Positions 16,754 to 25,811 of a stretch of DNA of 64,000 nt are shown here, piece after piece (within the stretch, counting starts at the first letter, position 1; each line of letters begins with the position of its first letter). The notes under the pieces were generated by a model. It was given only the letters and a program-made list of their open reading frames with translations. It had not been told where the DNA came from and searched no databases. Made by a program: the position numbers and the translations under genes. The DNA comes from Vagococcus_D sp963518325 (GTDB taxonomy: Bacteria > Bacillota > Bacilli > Lactobacillales > Vagococcaceae): the NCBI RefSeq assembly GCF_963518325.1, contig NZ_CAUQJB010000016.1, positions 1-64,000 of the forward strand. The letters are read 5' to 3'.

Positions 16754-17662
16754 TTAGTAATGAACCCATTTTTTCTGGAAACGGAAATTAATCACTGTAA
16801 TCAGCAATGTCATTAATAACAGCACCACTGAAATAGCAGCGGCATACCCTTTGTCATTAAACACAAAGGCGTTGCGGTAAAATAAATAAGACAAGGACTG
16901 AACACTTTTCAAGGCTGGATTGGTTTCAGAATACATCAAGAAGATTAAATCATAGACTTGTAAGCCTGAAATTAATGACGTAATCAAATTAAAAAAGATT
17001 GTCGGCGTTAATAAGGGCAGCGTAATCGAAAAAAACTTGCGCAACGGTCCAGCGCCATCCATCTCTGCCGCTTCATAAAAGCTGCTGGAGACACCTTGTA
17101 AACCAGCCAAATACAGCACAATCGACGTTCCTAAAGAACTCCAGACCCCCACCGTAATTAAGGCAAGCATGGCCCAACGGCTGTCTGTTAACCAATTCGG
17201 TCCCGTAATCCCGATGTAAGACAACAGTTGATTGATGATGCCATACTCGGAATTAAACATCCACTTCCAAATCATCGCCACAGCCGAGGTCATGGTCACG
17301 GCTGGTAAAAAATAAATCACGCGATAGAAACTAACACCTTTAATCTTATTATTTAACAAAACTGCGATTACGATTGAAATGACCACTCCAATCGGCACCG
17401 TAAAAATAGCATAAGTGACGGTGTTTTTAAGTGCTACCAGAACCGTTGAATCTGTCAATAACTTCTGATAGTTGGCCAATCCGGTGAACGTATAGCCACC
17501 AAATTGTCCCCATTGAGTAAAGGAATAAAACCCATTTTGAACCATGGGGATTAAATAAAATATCAGTATTCCCACCAATAAGGGCCCAGCGAAAACAATT
17601 GCAGTCAAGAGACCTTCTTTGTCGTATTTTTTACCAAAAATCCTGATGGCTCCTTTTTTCAT
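16754..17662 (-). CDS. Carbohydrate ABC transporter permease (CUT1, MalF/LacF type)
   Basis: 302 residues from the ATG at 17662, spaced six bases from AAAGGGTGA; a GTG nine bases earlier abuts that site and is unlikely. Six membrane helices and the EAA loop YEAAEMDGAGPLRKFF identify the first permease subunit of a CUT1 importer. It lies a few bases after the binding protein gene, in the order binding protein, permease 1, permease 2. Confidence 0.93.
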   Translation of the reverse strand: MKKGAIRIFGKKYDKEGLLTAIVFAGPLLVGILIFYLIPMVQNGFYSFTQWGQFGGYTFTGLANYQKLLTDSTVLVALKNTVTYAIFTVPIGVVISIVIAVLLNNKIKGVSFYRVIYFLPAVTMTSAVAMIWKWMFNSEYGIINQLLSYIGITGPNWLTDSRWAMLALITVGVWSSLGTSIVLYLAGLQGVSSSFYEAAEMDGAGPLRKFFSITLPLLTPTIFFNLITSLISGLQVYDLIFLMYSETNPALKSVQSLSYLFYRNAFVFNDKGYAAAISVVLLLMTLLITVINFRFQKKWVHY

Positions 17663-17677
17663 TCTAGTCACCCTTTA

Positions 17678-18952
17678 CTATTTTGCTAATAAGACATTCG
17701 CCTGCTCCACATACTTAGTAGCAGCCTCTTTGACTGTCATATTCCCTAACCATGCTTCATTAAAAATCTCTGTTTCAATGGCAATAGCGGCCATGCCATT
17801 TTTATTATTGGGAAGTGGTACGGCATATTCCACCGCGTCAACAAATACTTGAATATCTTTATCTGGATACGCATTGACCCAGGCTTCTTGAGAGCCATTA
17901 TATGCGGGGATTACCACACCGGTTTCAGCCACTTTTTTATTGACCGCTTCGGTAGACAAATAGGCGATCCATTTAGCGGCAGCCTCCTTATGTTTCGTAT
18001 GGGCCGACATCACATTGGCTAAGGCATTGGAAGTCGTCGCTCTTACTTTCCCTTTTGGCAAGGGTGCCACGTCTAAGTTTTCCTTACCGTACGCTTCTTC
18101 AAAGAAAACTGGTGTCATGTATGAACCATCGATTGCCATCGCCACCTTTCCCGATTGCAGGAGTTCTGATTGAGAACTGTTTGCCATCATTTCCAGTGGA
18201 ACTGCTGACCCTTCTTCTTGGAATTTATGCCAAAATTCAACTCCCTCAATCGTTGCTGGTTGATCAAATGCTGATTTTTTACCATCATCGGTAAAGGGTT
18301 GACCTTCATTTTGATAGATTGTTTCGTAATACCCTCCTTGCCACGTTACCGGTGTGGCCATACCATAAATGCCTTTATCCGCATTTGTTAACTTTTTGGC
18401 AACCGACTGCCAAGTCTCCCATGTCCAGGTATCATCCGGATAAGCAATTCCCGCCTCATCAAATATTTTTTTGTTATACCATAGTCCATTTGTATCAAAA
18501 TCTTTGGGAATACCGTACAATTTGCCATTATTGGTGTAAGAGTCTAAGTATTGCTCTGGGAAATTGGAAACGTCAATCTCAAATTCATCAAGAGGGGCCA
18601 CCACTCCGGCTTCAATATAATCCGTTGATTTTGGAATATTCAACCAAAAAACATCAGGCGCATTTTTACCGGTAATCGCTGTTTCTAATTTTGTCCAGTA
18701 TTGGGCCCAAGGTGTGATTTCCACTTTAATTTTCAGCTCTGGATTATCTTTTTCAAATTCTTTCGCTAATTCTTCAAAAACTGGGGCTTGAGACTTGTCC
18801 CATAACCCATAAGAAATTTCGGTTTTGCCTCCTTTTGAACTGCCGCCTTCCTTCTTTCCGCAGCCAACAGCTGCCACTAACACTAAACTTAAAAGCCCTA
18901 ATAAAAAAATTATCCCTGTCTTATTTCTACCTTTCACGATCCCTTTTTCCAT
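17678..18952 (-). CDS. Sugar ABC transporter substrate-binding lipoprotein
   Basis: 424 residues from the ATG at 18952, which follows GGGAGG; a longer in-frame start lacks a site and would bury the signal peptide. A charged n-region (KGIVKGRNK), a hydrophobic core and a lipobox-like AAVG/C place the lipidated Cys near residue 31. The rest is a family-1 extracellular solute-binding protein (NAPDVFWLN; YGIPKDFDTNGLWYNKK; EAAAKWIAYL). Oligosaccharide specificity cannot be read. First structural gene after the AraC regulator. Confidence 0.93.
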   Translation of the reverse strand: MEKGIVKGRNKTGIIFLLGLLSLVLVAAVGCGKKEGGSSKGGKTEISYGLWDKSQAPVFEELAKEFEKDNPELKIKVEITPWAQYWTKLETAITGKNAPDVFWLNIPKSTDYIEAGVVAPLDEFEIDVSNFPEQYLDSYTNNGKLYGIPKDFDTNGLWYNKKIFDEAGIAYPDDTWTWETWQSVAKKLTNADKGIYGMATPVTWQGGYYETIYQNEGQPFTDDGKKSAFDQPATIEGVEFWHKFQEEGSAVPLEMMANSSQSELLQSGKVAMAIDGSYMTPVFFEEAYGKENLDVAPLPKGKVRATTSNALANVMSAHTKHKEAAAKWIAYLSTEAVNKKVAETGVVIPAYNGSQEAWVNAYPDKDIQVFVDAVEYAVPLPNNKNGMAAIAIETEIFNEAWLGNMTVKEAATKYVEQANVLLAK

Positions 18953-19030
18953 ACTAACTGCCTCCCTTTTCCATATTTTTAGTGTGTGCCTTAAAACGGC
19001 TAAGGTCTCAAGGAACACAAGATTCACAAT

Positions 19031-19044
19031 AGTTGGCGCTTTCA
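19031..19044 (-). promoter_or_regulatory. cre-like site upstream of the importer operon
   Basis: Read on the minus strand TGAAAGCGCCAACT matches the catabolite-responsive element consensus TGWAANCGNTNWCA at 12 of 14 positions. It lies 79 bp before the binding protein start, a place compatible with CcpA control. Confidence 0.45.
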
Positions 19045-19073
19045 TATCCACTCGTTCTAACAAGACCTCTTGG

Positions 19074-20003
19074 CTAAGTCTGACTGGCTAGAGTAGTCTC
19101 TTCATAGACTTTGATTGACCGTTGATATTCACTAGGAGTCTGACCTTCGTATTTTTTAAAACTGGTTGAAAAATAGTGAACGGAATCAAACCCCGTTAAC
19201 TGAGAAATTTCAGTAAAGCTTAAATTGGCTTCGCGAATTAATTTTTTAGCAGCCTCCATGCGCAAGGCCTTTAAATACTGCATCACCGTGTAGCCTGTTT
19301 CTTTTTTAAAGAAGCGCTTTAAATAGGTTTTACTTAAATAAAATTCATTGCACAAATCATCCAATAAAATCGTCTCGTGTAAATTTTTTTCCAAGTAGCG
19401 CACGATTCGGTTAATCACATCGTCCCGAAAATTCTTTTTCAGCAAGCCTGATGAACGCGCCAGGTTAACTGGATCTAACTCGGCTCTGATCAAGGTAATC
19501 AGAAATTGTTGCAAATATAAATACATCATTTGCTCGGCACCGACTAAGGGATGTTTCAAGCGATTTCCCGCCTGATACAAACGCCCTAATTCACTGACAA
19601 AGACACTTTTGGACTCCCCGATAAAACGACCTAAGAGCTTGCGCTCATTCTCTGTTAATGTCATTATTTTTTGGTCAAAAAAGGCCATCGCCGTTGATTG
19701 ACAGATGAAACTAATCACCAGTACATTGGATGCTACAATGCCGTTTCCGCCAATTGTATGAAACTCATTTGGCCGGTGAAAAATAATATCACCTTCTGAC
19801 AGCTGATAATTAATGCCATCAGCCGATACTTCAATTTCACCTTTATCCACATAAACAAACTCCCAAAAATCGTGTTTTTCACCTTCAAAAAAATAGCTTT
19901 TCGTGAACTCATTGTAATAAACAGTAATGATGTTCTCGATCTCTATCAAAAATTTAGGCATCTGCAATCTGTCTTCAATATTTTCTCCATCTAGCTGTGT
20001 CAT
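19074..20003 (-). CDS. AraC-family transcriptional regulator (paralogue of 27171-28100)
   Basis: 309 residues from the ATG at 20003 (GGTGG upstream; starts at 20027 and 20063 are in frame but less supported). The N-terminal cupin-like sensor has GEKHDFWEFVYVDKGE and GDIIFHRPNEFH; the C-terminal double helix-turn-helix covers about 205-305 (LCNEFYLSKTYLKRFFKKETG; FTEISQLTGFDSVHYFSTSFKKYEGQ-type). It is the first gene before the importer operon and presumably activates it in response to an imported sugar. The sensor domain is strongly similar to that of the AraC protein at 27171. Confidence 0.9.
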   Translation of the reverse strand: MTQLDGENIEDRLQMPKFLIEIENIITVYYNEFTKSYFFEGEKHDFWEFVYVDKGEIEVSADGINYQLSEGDIIFHRPNEFHTIGGNGIVASNVLVISFICQSTAMAFFDQKIMTLTENERKLLGRFIGESKSVFVSELGRLYQAGNRLKHPLVGAEQMMYLYLQQFLITLIRAELDPVNLARSSGLLKKNFRDDVINRIVRYLEKNLHETILLDDLCNEFYLSKTYLKRFFKKETGYTVMQYLKALRMEAAKKLIREANLSFTEISQLTGFDSVHYFSTSFKKYEGQTPSEYQRSIKVYEETTLASQT

Positions 20004-20121
20004 GTTTATACCACCATTCATTTTCATCCTGTTAGCACTAAAGCTACATCTATAGAATAACACTCAAAACCTCTGTCGAGTTGAATAGAGATACTTTTTT
20101 ATACCCTCATTATTACCTTAA

Positions 20122-20234
20122 AACAGCCGGTTGAATAGTAGCTCTGTCGCTGTTGGCCTTTTTGTATAAAATTTCGAGCCTTATGCCAAAATAGCTCATT
20201 TCACAAATTGCTCAACTTTCAGTTGGGCTTTTTG
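20122..20234 (+). promoter_or_regulatory. Two terminator-like hairpins without an upstream gene
   Basis: AACAGC (20122-20127)/GCTGTT (20149-20154) followed by GGCCTTTTT, and GCTCAACT (20210-20217)/AGTTGGGC (20221-20228) followed by T5. The two lie in imperfect direct repeats 70 bp apart (GTTGG(C/G)CTTTTTGT at 20152 and 20222). They read on the plus strand in the divergent region between the AraC gene and the oxidoreductase at 20335, where no plus-strand gene precedes them. Confidence 0.5.
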
Positions 20235-20283
20235 TGCAAAAACTAAAGCCTTCATTCTAAATCTTCTAAAAGCCTTCTCTTGC

Positions 20284-20312
20284 TATGATGAACGTGGAAA
20301 AGAAAACGTTTT
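20284..20312 (+). promoter_or_regulatory. Promoter and palindromic operator of the 20335 oxidoreductase gene
   Basis: An extended -10 (TGCTATGAT, core 20284-20289) is followed at 20303-20312 by the perfect palindrome AAAACGTTTT, positioned near the likely transcription start. It partly fits a cre (11 of 14), so CcpA or another LacI-type protein could repress here. Confidence 0.5.
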
Positions 20313-20334
20313 ATCACTTTAGGAGGTTAGATAG

Positions 20335-21363
20335 ATGTTAAAGGTCGGATTAGTCGGATTAGGATTTATGGGAAACTCACATTTACAAAATTACATTCGG
20401 TTAGAAGCAGAAGGATTGCCCATTAAGTTAGTGGCCATTTGCGATGTGGATGAGGCTAAACAGGGTGGCGCTTTAGTTGAAGGTAATCTACCAACAGGCC
20501 TTAGTCCTGTGGATTTCAGCCAGTATAACTTCTACAGCGACATGGTAGAAATGATTGAACAGGAAGACTTGGATTATGTCGATTTATGTTTACCGACTTA
20601 TTTACATGCACCAAAAACGGTCGAGGCCATGGCTCTCGGCATGCATGTTTTTTGTGAAAAACCAATGGCGATTTCCTCCATTGCAGCTCAGGAGATGATT
20701 GAGGCCTCAGAAACCTACGGTAAACAGTTGATGATTGGTCAAACATTGCGCTTTTTCCCAAGCTACCTTTATCTCAAAGAAACAATTGATTCAGGTCGCT
20801 ATGGCAAGGTTGTGGCAGGCTCATTCTTCCGTGGCGGCACCACTCCCGTTTGGTCGTGGGAAAACTGGCTGCTCAAAAAAGATAAATCAGGCGGCTGTTT
20901 GCTGGATCAGCACATTCACGATGTGGACACGATTAACTGGCTATTTGGTCCACCTGAATCTGTTTCAACAAGCGGCAAAGTGATCCATGAAGGGAACGGT
21001 TACGATATCGTTTCTTCCAACTATTATTATGCCGATGGCAAAGTGATCAACGCTGAGGATGATTGGACGATTAACAATGAGGATTTCGGTTTTGAAATGC
21101 GTTTCCGAGTGAACTTCGAAAGTGGCACGATTATTTTGGAAAACGGAAAATTTACCGATTACCCTCACGGAAAAAGCAGTTTTGAACCTGAAATCAGCAA
21201 GGAAAGTGGCTACTATTTAGAGATCAAACACTTTGCAGAGAGTATTCTCCATAATACTCAAGCAGATCGCCGAGTGCCATCTGACAGCGCCAAACAAACG
21301 ATTTACATTGCTGAAAAAGAACAACTATCAGCTGATGCTAAAGGTGAACAAGTCTTCCTTTAA
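20335..21363 (+). CDS. Gfo/Idh/MocA-family oxidoreductase
   Basis: 342 residues. Glycine loop GLGFMGNSH at 8-16, Lys in CEKP (108-110), and the C-terminal domain entry GGCLLDQHIHDVDTINWLFG. Distinct from the other three oxidoreductases of the locus. AGGAGG lies just before the ATG. It is monocistronic, bounded by its own promoter and a strong terminator, and lies between the two halves of the uronide locus. The substrate is presumably a sugar or uronate released from the imported oligosaccharide; that is inference from context. Confidence 0.9.
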   Translation: MLKVGLVGLGFMGNSHLQNYIRLEAEGLPIKLVAICDVDEAKQGGALVEGNLPTGLSPVDFSQYNFYSDMVEMIEQEDLDYVDLCLPTYLHAPKTVEAMALGMHVFCEKPMAISSIAAQEMIEASETYGKQLMIGQTLRFFPSYLYLKETIDSGRYGKVVAGSFFRGGTTPVWSWENWLLKKDKSGGCLLDQHIHDVDTINWLFGPPESVSTSGKVIHEGNGYDIVSSNYYYADGKVINAEDDWTINNEDFGFEMRFRVNFESGTIILENGKFTDYPHGKSSFEPEISKESGYYLEIKHFAESILHNTQADRRVPSDSAKQTIYIAEKEQLSADAKGEQVFL

Positions 21364-21373
21364 AATCAAAAAA

Positions 21374-21409
21374 AGCGAGCAGCCCCAAGGGATCTGCTCG
21401 CTTTTTTTG
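21374..21409 (+). terminator. Terminator of the 20335 oxidoreductase gene
   Basis: AGCGAGCAG (21374-21382) and CTGCTCGCT (21394-21402) form a stem followed by T7; A-rich left flank could also serve the minus strand. Confidence 0.88.
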
Positions 21410-21448
21410 ACTGGTTTAAACTAAAAGTTGAGTATTTCAGGCTGACCA

Positions 21449-21532
21449 CTAATAAGTAGCATAACATTTATAAGGTAAGCTATTAACCCAATCATTTTCA
21501 ACTTGTTCAAAGGTAATATCATGGGTTACCAT
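21449..21532 (-). CDS. 27-codon frame at the end of the importer operon, possible gene remnant
   Basis: On the minus strand an ATG at 21532, preceded by a GGAG site, opens a frame MVTHDITFEQVENDWVNSLP... that stops at 21449 after 27 residues. It starts 16 bp after the stop of the LplC-type permease, exactly where a further operon gene would begin. The sequence reads like a natural protein N-terminus, so it may be the stump of a deleted gene. I do not recognise it. Confidence 0.4.
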   Translation of the reverse strand: MVTHDITFEQVENDWVNSLPYKCYATY

Positions 21533-21547
21533 CGGTTTTCTCCTACT

Positions 21548-22435
21548 CTATTCTTTTACTGAGCCTAAAACTAGCCCGTTGATTAAGTACCGCTGTAAGA
21601 AGGGATAAATCATTAAAATCGGCACAAGTGACACCAATACTTTCGCTGAGTTTAACGTCATGGACGATAAATTGGCCACACTTGCTAACTCCTCTGCGGT
21701 CAGCCCATCGGTTTGTTGTGTCGCCAAAACCAACTGTTGCAAATACGATTGCAGGGGTATTTTAGCTTGATCATTTATATAAATCAGACCATCAAAAAAG
21801 GCATTCCAGTGACCCACAATAATAAAAAGAGTGATTGTCGCAATAGATGGCAAGGAAATTGGCAAAAAGATCTTCAAGAGAACCGTGAGTGGTGAAGCCC
21901 CATCTATAATGGCCGCTTCTTCGAGAGAATCAGGGATGCCCTTAAAAAAATTCATCATTAAGATGACGTTAAAAATAGGAACGGCCCCTGGCAAAATCAA
22001 GGCCCAAATGCTGTTCATAATTCCCAATTTACTAACCACAAAATAAGTTGGGACAATGCCCCCGCTAAATAGCATATTAAAGACTAAAAACCACATGTAA
22101 AGATTGCGATATTTAAACTGCTTTACCGAGCGCGATAAAGGAAAAGCCATTAAAATCACTAAAATCAAATTTAGACCGCCACCCAATATAACCCGTTTAA
22201 TCGACACCATAAAAGCCTGCCAAAAAGCGTGATCTTTCATAATTTTTTCATAGGACGATAAGGAAAATTCAACTGGCCAAAATGATACCATGCCACTCAT
22301 AGCAGCTGTTTTAGAGCTAAATGAAATAGCGATCGTGTTGACCAAGGGGGCCAGCGAAAGAAAGGCTGCCACAATCAACATCACATAAATAAAAAACGTT
22401 ACAATTCGATAAGACAAACTCTTGGATTGAACCAT
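21548..22435 (-). CDS. ABC transporter permease (CUT1, LplC/YtcP type)
   Basis: 295 residues, six membrane helices, EAA loop EEAAIIDGASPLTVLLKIFLP near 190-210. The extended segment before the last helices (QTDGLTAEELASVANLSS) is typical of the LplC/YtcP subgroup, which works with LplB-type permeases and large LipO-like binding proteins to import uronate-containing or complex oligosaccharides. AAGGAG precedes the ATG. It lies 15 bp after the partner permease. Confidence 0.93.
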   Translation of the reverse strand: MVQSKSLSYRIVTFFIYVMLIVAAFLSLAPLVNTIAISFSSKTAAMSGMVSFWPVEFSLSSYEKIMKDHAFWQAFMVSIKRVILGGGLNLILVILMAFPLSRSVKQFKYRNLYMWFLVFNMLFSGGIVPTYFVVSKLGIMNSIWALILPGAVPIFNVILMMNFFKGIPDSLEEAAIIDGASPLTVLLKIFLPISLPSIATITLFIIVGHWNAFFDGLIYINDQAKIPLQSYLQQLVLATQQTDGLTAEELASVANLSSMTLNSAKVLVSLVPILMIYPFLQRYLINGLVLGSVKE

Positions 22436-22450
22436 ATTCTATCTCCTTTT

Positions 22451-23380
22451 CTAAAACAGCTTATAACCGGCAAATTTATCGGCTAATTTGTAGGATGTCA
22501 CTATTAGGATAAAACTAATCACTGATTTCATTAACCCAATAGCCGCACTAAAGGAGTATTTCATATTGATTAGTCCCATTCGATAAACATAAGTATCAAT
22601 GATATCCCCGGTCTTATAAACAAGGGGATTATACAAATTAAACACTTGATCAAAGCCTGCATTCAAGACACTGCCTAAATTTAAAGTAGCCAATAAGATG
22701 ATGGTTGGTAAAATTCCCGGTAGCGTAATGTGCAGCATCTGTTTCAACCGGCCTGCCCCATCCATGGCCGCAGATTCGTACAAAGCAGGATTTATGCCTG
22801 TCAAAGCAGCTAAATAGATAATCGTCCCGTAACCATAACCTTTCCAAACATCTGTCATAATTAGAAACGGCCTAAACCATTTATTACTGGCCAAAAACAT
22901 AATCCGTTCAAATCCAATGGCTTCCAAAAAATTGTTAAACATGCCATCGTAAGAAAAGACCATGGTCAACACGGTGGCTAAGGCCACCCAAGACAAAAAA
23001 TTCGGCAAATAGACGATTGTCTGCACGGAACTCTTAAACCATTTTAGGCGAGCTTCATTTAAAATGAGGGCAAACGTAATTGGCACAATCATTCCTAGCA
23101 CAATTTTCCCAATAGCAATGATCAGCGTATTGGAAAATATTTGCCCACTATCAGGAATCTCAAAGATGTATTTAAAATGTTTTAGCCCAACCCAAGGTGA
23201 GTTCAAAAACCCCTTAGCTGGCACAAAATCTTGAAATGCCATGACAATCCCAAACATAGGAATAACATGAAAAATGGTTAATAACACCACTCCCGGCAAC
23301 AACATCACATGATAATACCACTGAGTATTTGTCACTTTTTTCGTTTTTATTTTCTTTTCAAGTCCACTCTTTGCAATCAT
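22451..23380 (-). CDS. ABC transporter permease (CUT1, LplB/YteP type)
   Basis: 309 residues, six membrane helices. The N-terminal NTQWYYHVMLLPGVVLL and EAA loop YESAAMDGAGRLKQMLHITLPG are characteristic of LplB/YteP permeases. The ATG lies after AAGGAG and within the last 23 bp of the YesL gene, so translation is coupled. Pairs with the LplC-type permease and the 548-aa binding protein. Confidence 0.93.
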   Translation of the reverse strand: MIAKSGLEKKIKTKKVTNTQWYYHVMLLPGVVLLTIFHVIPMFGIVMAFQDFVPAKGFLNSPWVGLKHFKYIFEIPDSGQIFSNTLIIAIGKIVLGMIVPITFALILNEARLKWFKSSVQTIVYLPNFLSWVALATVLTMVFSYDGMFNNFLEAIGFERIMFLASNKWFRPFLIMTDVWKGYGYGTIIYLAALTGINPALYESAAMDGAGRLKQMLHITLPGILPTIILLATLNLGSVLNAGFDQVFNLYNPLVYKTGDIIDTYVYRMGLINMKYSFSAAIGLMKSVISFILIVTSYKLADKFAGYKLF

Positions 23381-24089
23381 GTTTCCTCAACTCCTTCTTT
23401 TTTTGAGAAGCTATCTCATTGTCGATTTTGTCAATCATTGCTTTCATATTTCTTAAGAGCCCCCAGACTAAGAAACTAAAATAAAAAACGATATAGAGTG
23501 AAACAGGAAGGATAGTGCCAATAATAAGCATCGACCCGATTATCACCCCGTTTAAGACACTGACTCGCCAATAGTGACACGCTAAAAGACACGCATTAAC
23601 CATTACCCCTAAAAAAGTAGTTTCAAATCTTGCTAGAAGGAGGAATTGAACGGGTAGGACACCGACAGTCAACAAAGCCAAAAGCAACACACTAACTTTT
23701 GCCAACAGATTCATCAATGTGGCTTGTTCCAGTCTAACCATATTAAATATAAAAACATAAAGAACAAACAGATCTAAAATGAACATGGCTAAGGATGACC
23801 AAAATTTCTTGCAATACCCTTTGATAAAAGACTTGAATACGGATTCTGTCCCGCCCTCTATTTTTTTTAATAAGCTGTAAAATAGGCCTGTTAAAGACGG
23901 ACCGGTCAGTGATAAGGAAAGCACAATCCAAGATAAATTGGCGAGTTTATTGGGCAGTATCAAAAGATTAAACACCAAAAATAAATTGGCCAAAATAAAG
24001 AGGAGATTCGCAGCAAATAACTGACTGGCAAATTGGCAAAATCGTGAGACCACCTGTTTTTCATTGATAAACTGAAACACTTCCGCCAC
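23358..24089 (-). CDS. yesL: YesL-family (DUF624) membrane protein
   Basis: 243 residues with about five hydrophobic segments and the family's N-terminal pattern (FCQFASQLFAANLLFILANL). YesL/YteU proteins accompany LplABC-type importers in Bacillus pectin and rhamnogalacturonan loci and are thought to assist transport, but their mechanism is not established. The start is a GTG at 24089 behind GGGGAAGAAG. It sits between the binding protein and permease genes. Confidence 0.87.
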   Translation of the reverse strand: MAEVFQFINEKQVVSRFCQFASQLFAANLLFILANLFLVFNLLILPNKLANLSWIVLSLSLTGPSLTGLFYSLLKKIEGGTESVFKSFIKGYCKKFWSSLAMFILDLFVLYVFIFNMVRLEQATLMNLLAKVSVLLLALLTVGVLPVQFLLLARFETTFLGVMVNACLLACHYWRVSVLNGVIIGSMLIIGTILPVSLYIVFYFSFLVWGLLRNMKAMIDKIDNEIASQKKKELRKHDCKEWT

Positions 24090-24137
24090 CTTCTTCCCCT
24101 AGAAAGAGCTAGCTCAAATCAAGCCAGCTCATTTTCG

Positions 24138-25784
24138 TTACTTTTGATCCATCACTTGTTGAATTTCTTCTATTATTTGATCACCACCCATTTTTTTCCA
24201 CTCTTTAACATATTGATCAAAGTAACTAAGTGGCTCTTCTCCCGTAATGATTTTGAGGTACATCTCATCTTCAATCTTTTCCAAATTAACCCATTTTTCC
24301 AACATGGTTTCTGTCTGATCAAAATATCCCACTTGTTTAATATCCGTGTCATCAGCCGTTGTTGCTTTCATGCCTTCAAGAATCGCTGTAATTTCTCCCC
24401 AAGCCACGGTGTCATTACTGGGAACTTTTCCACCATCTGCGTATTTTTGATACTTATCAAATACCGGACGAATATCTGGACTTAATTTATCGCCGTCGTT
24501 AGTTTCAACAGCTTCAACAAAACTTTGATAATTGACTTTATTCGCATCTGCAAAGGCGAGTTTTACTGGAATTGGTAAGTGGAACCAGGCAAAAGTTTGC
24601 CCCTTAAGATGTTCCTCTTTATAAGCTTTGGCTTCCTTTGTTGAGCCAAAAAAGAAGTCATTATTGAGATTGAGAGCCTTCATCACTGCCTCTGGGTGGG
24701 CATAATCTTTTTTAACCACAATATAGTTGCCAGTATCTGGCCGACCAAAATAAGTCTTAAAAATCCCATTGTCGTCTTTTGGTACATTAACTGCCACCCA
24801 CTCTGCTTTTGGATCATTTTTGACAGATTCAGGTAAATCATATTTTGACGACCAAAAACCATCAAAGTGAATCCCTAATTTACCAGAAGAAATTAACGCG
24901 ACCCGATCATCATTTTTGCGGACAGCCATCTGTTTATCGATCACCCCGTCTTTGTATAAAGCGGCTAACTCCTCTAAAACTGCTTTAGTTTCTGGAGTGT
25001 TACTACCGTAGCTGACTTTTCCTGACTCATCGACTAACCACTGTCTCGGATAGGCATTACTTTCATTAAACAACGGGTCCAGTTCAAAATTAGCGCCAAA
25101 ATGCCCCACGACCTCCTCGCCAATGGATAAGCCTAGTGTCTCACCTGTACCACTGGCATCTTTTTCAACAAAGGTCCGAGCTAATCGATAAATATCTTCT
25201 TTCGTTTCTGGCATTTTAGCCCCAACTTTTTCCACCCAGTCTTTTCTAATCCAAACAATGGAGTGCTCGTATTCCATTTTAGGGACAGGTATCGCTCTTA
25301 ACTTGCCATCAAACGTCGTTGTTTCCATTAACGTTTCTTGGGTAGAGTTCAGACGAGCCTTTAAATCATCTGAAGCGGTTTTTTCATAAACTTCAGTTAA
25401 GTCGGCTGCCAGGTCGTTGTCAACTAATTGTTGCAATAACTCTCGCCCTACCACTAAGACATCAGGTATATCCCCTGTCGCTAATGATAACGAGACTTTT
25501 TTTCCTACCTCGGCTGAAATCCAAGCTACTTCGACATCAATGTTAGCCTGTTCTTTAATGAAGCGTGACGCAGTGTTATCTTCGATAGTATCTCCTTCCG
25601 GCAGTAAATCCAGGTCTCGTTGTCCACGACCAATCGTAAATGTGACTGGCTCCTCATACTTGGAATAAGGCTCGAAATCGCCGATATCCGCCTGCTTTTT
25701 TCCATCATTACCTTTCCCGCTGCAACCTGCCAATAGTGCTAGACCCATCACTGCCACAATCATTTTTTTTGTTTTGTTCGTCAT
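24138..25784 (-). CDS. Large oligosaccharide-binding lipoprotein (LipO/YtcQ type)
   Basis: 548 residues, longer than ordinary family-1 binding proteins and matching LipO/YtcQ. Signal peptide MTNKTKKMIVAVMGLALLAG with lipobox LLAGC, so the lipidated Cys is at about 21, anchoring it outside the membrane. The body contains GDIPDVLVVGRELLQQL-like and WVAVNVPKDDNGIFKTYFG-like segments of this class. AAAGGAG precedes the ATG. It follows the GH88 gene by 27 bp, so enzyme and receptor are expressed together. Confidence 0.93.
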   Translation of the reverse strand: MTNKTKKMIVAVMGLALLAGCSGKGNDGKKQADIGDFEPYSKYEEPVTFTIGRGQRDLDLLPEGDTIEDNTASRFIKEQANIDVEVAWISAEVGKKVSLSLATGDIPDVLVVGRELLQQLVDNDLAADLTEVYEKTASDDLKARLNSTQETLMETTTFDGKLRAIPVPKMEYEHSIVWIRKDWVEKVGAKMPETKEDIYRLARTFVEKDASGTGETLGLSIGEEVVGHFGANFELDPLFNESNAYPRQWLVDESGKVSYGSNTPETKAVLEELAALYKDGVIDKQMAVRKNDDRVALISSGKLGIHFDGFWSSKYDLPESVKNDPKAEWVAVNVPKDDNGIFKTYFGRPDTGNYIVVKKDYAHPEAVMKALNLNNDFFFGSTKEAKAYKEEHLKGQTFAWFHLPIPVKLAFADANKVNYQSFVEAVETNDGDKLSPDIRPVFDKYQKYADGGKVPSNDTVAWGEITAILEGMKATTADDTDIKQVGYFDQTETMLEKWVNLEKIEDEMYLKIITGEEPLSYFDQYVKEWKKMGGDQIIEEIQQVMDQK

Positions 25785-25811
25785 CTTTTTGCTCCTTTCA
25801 TCCTAAGCCCG

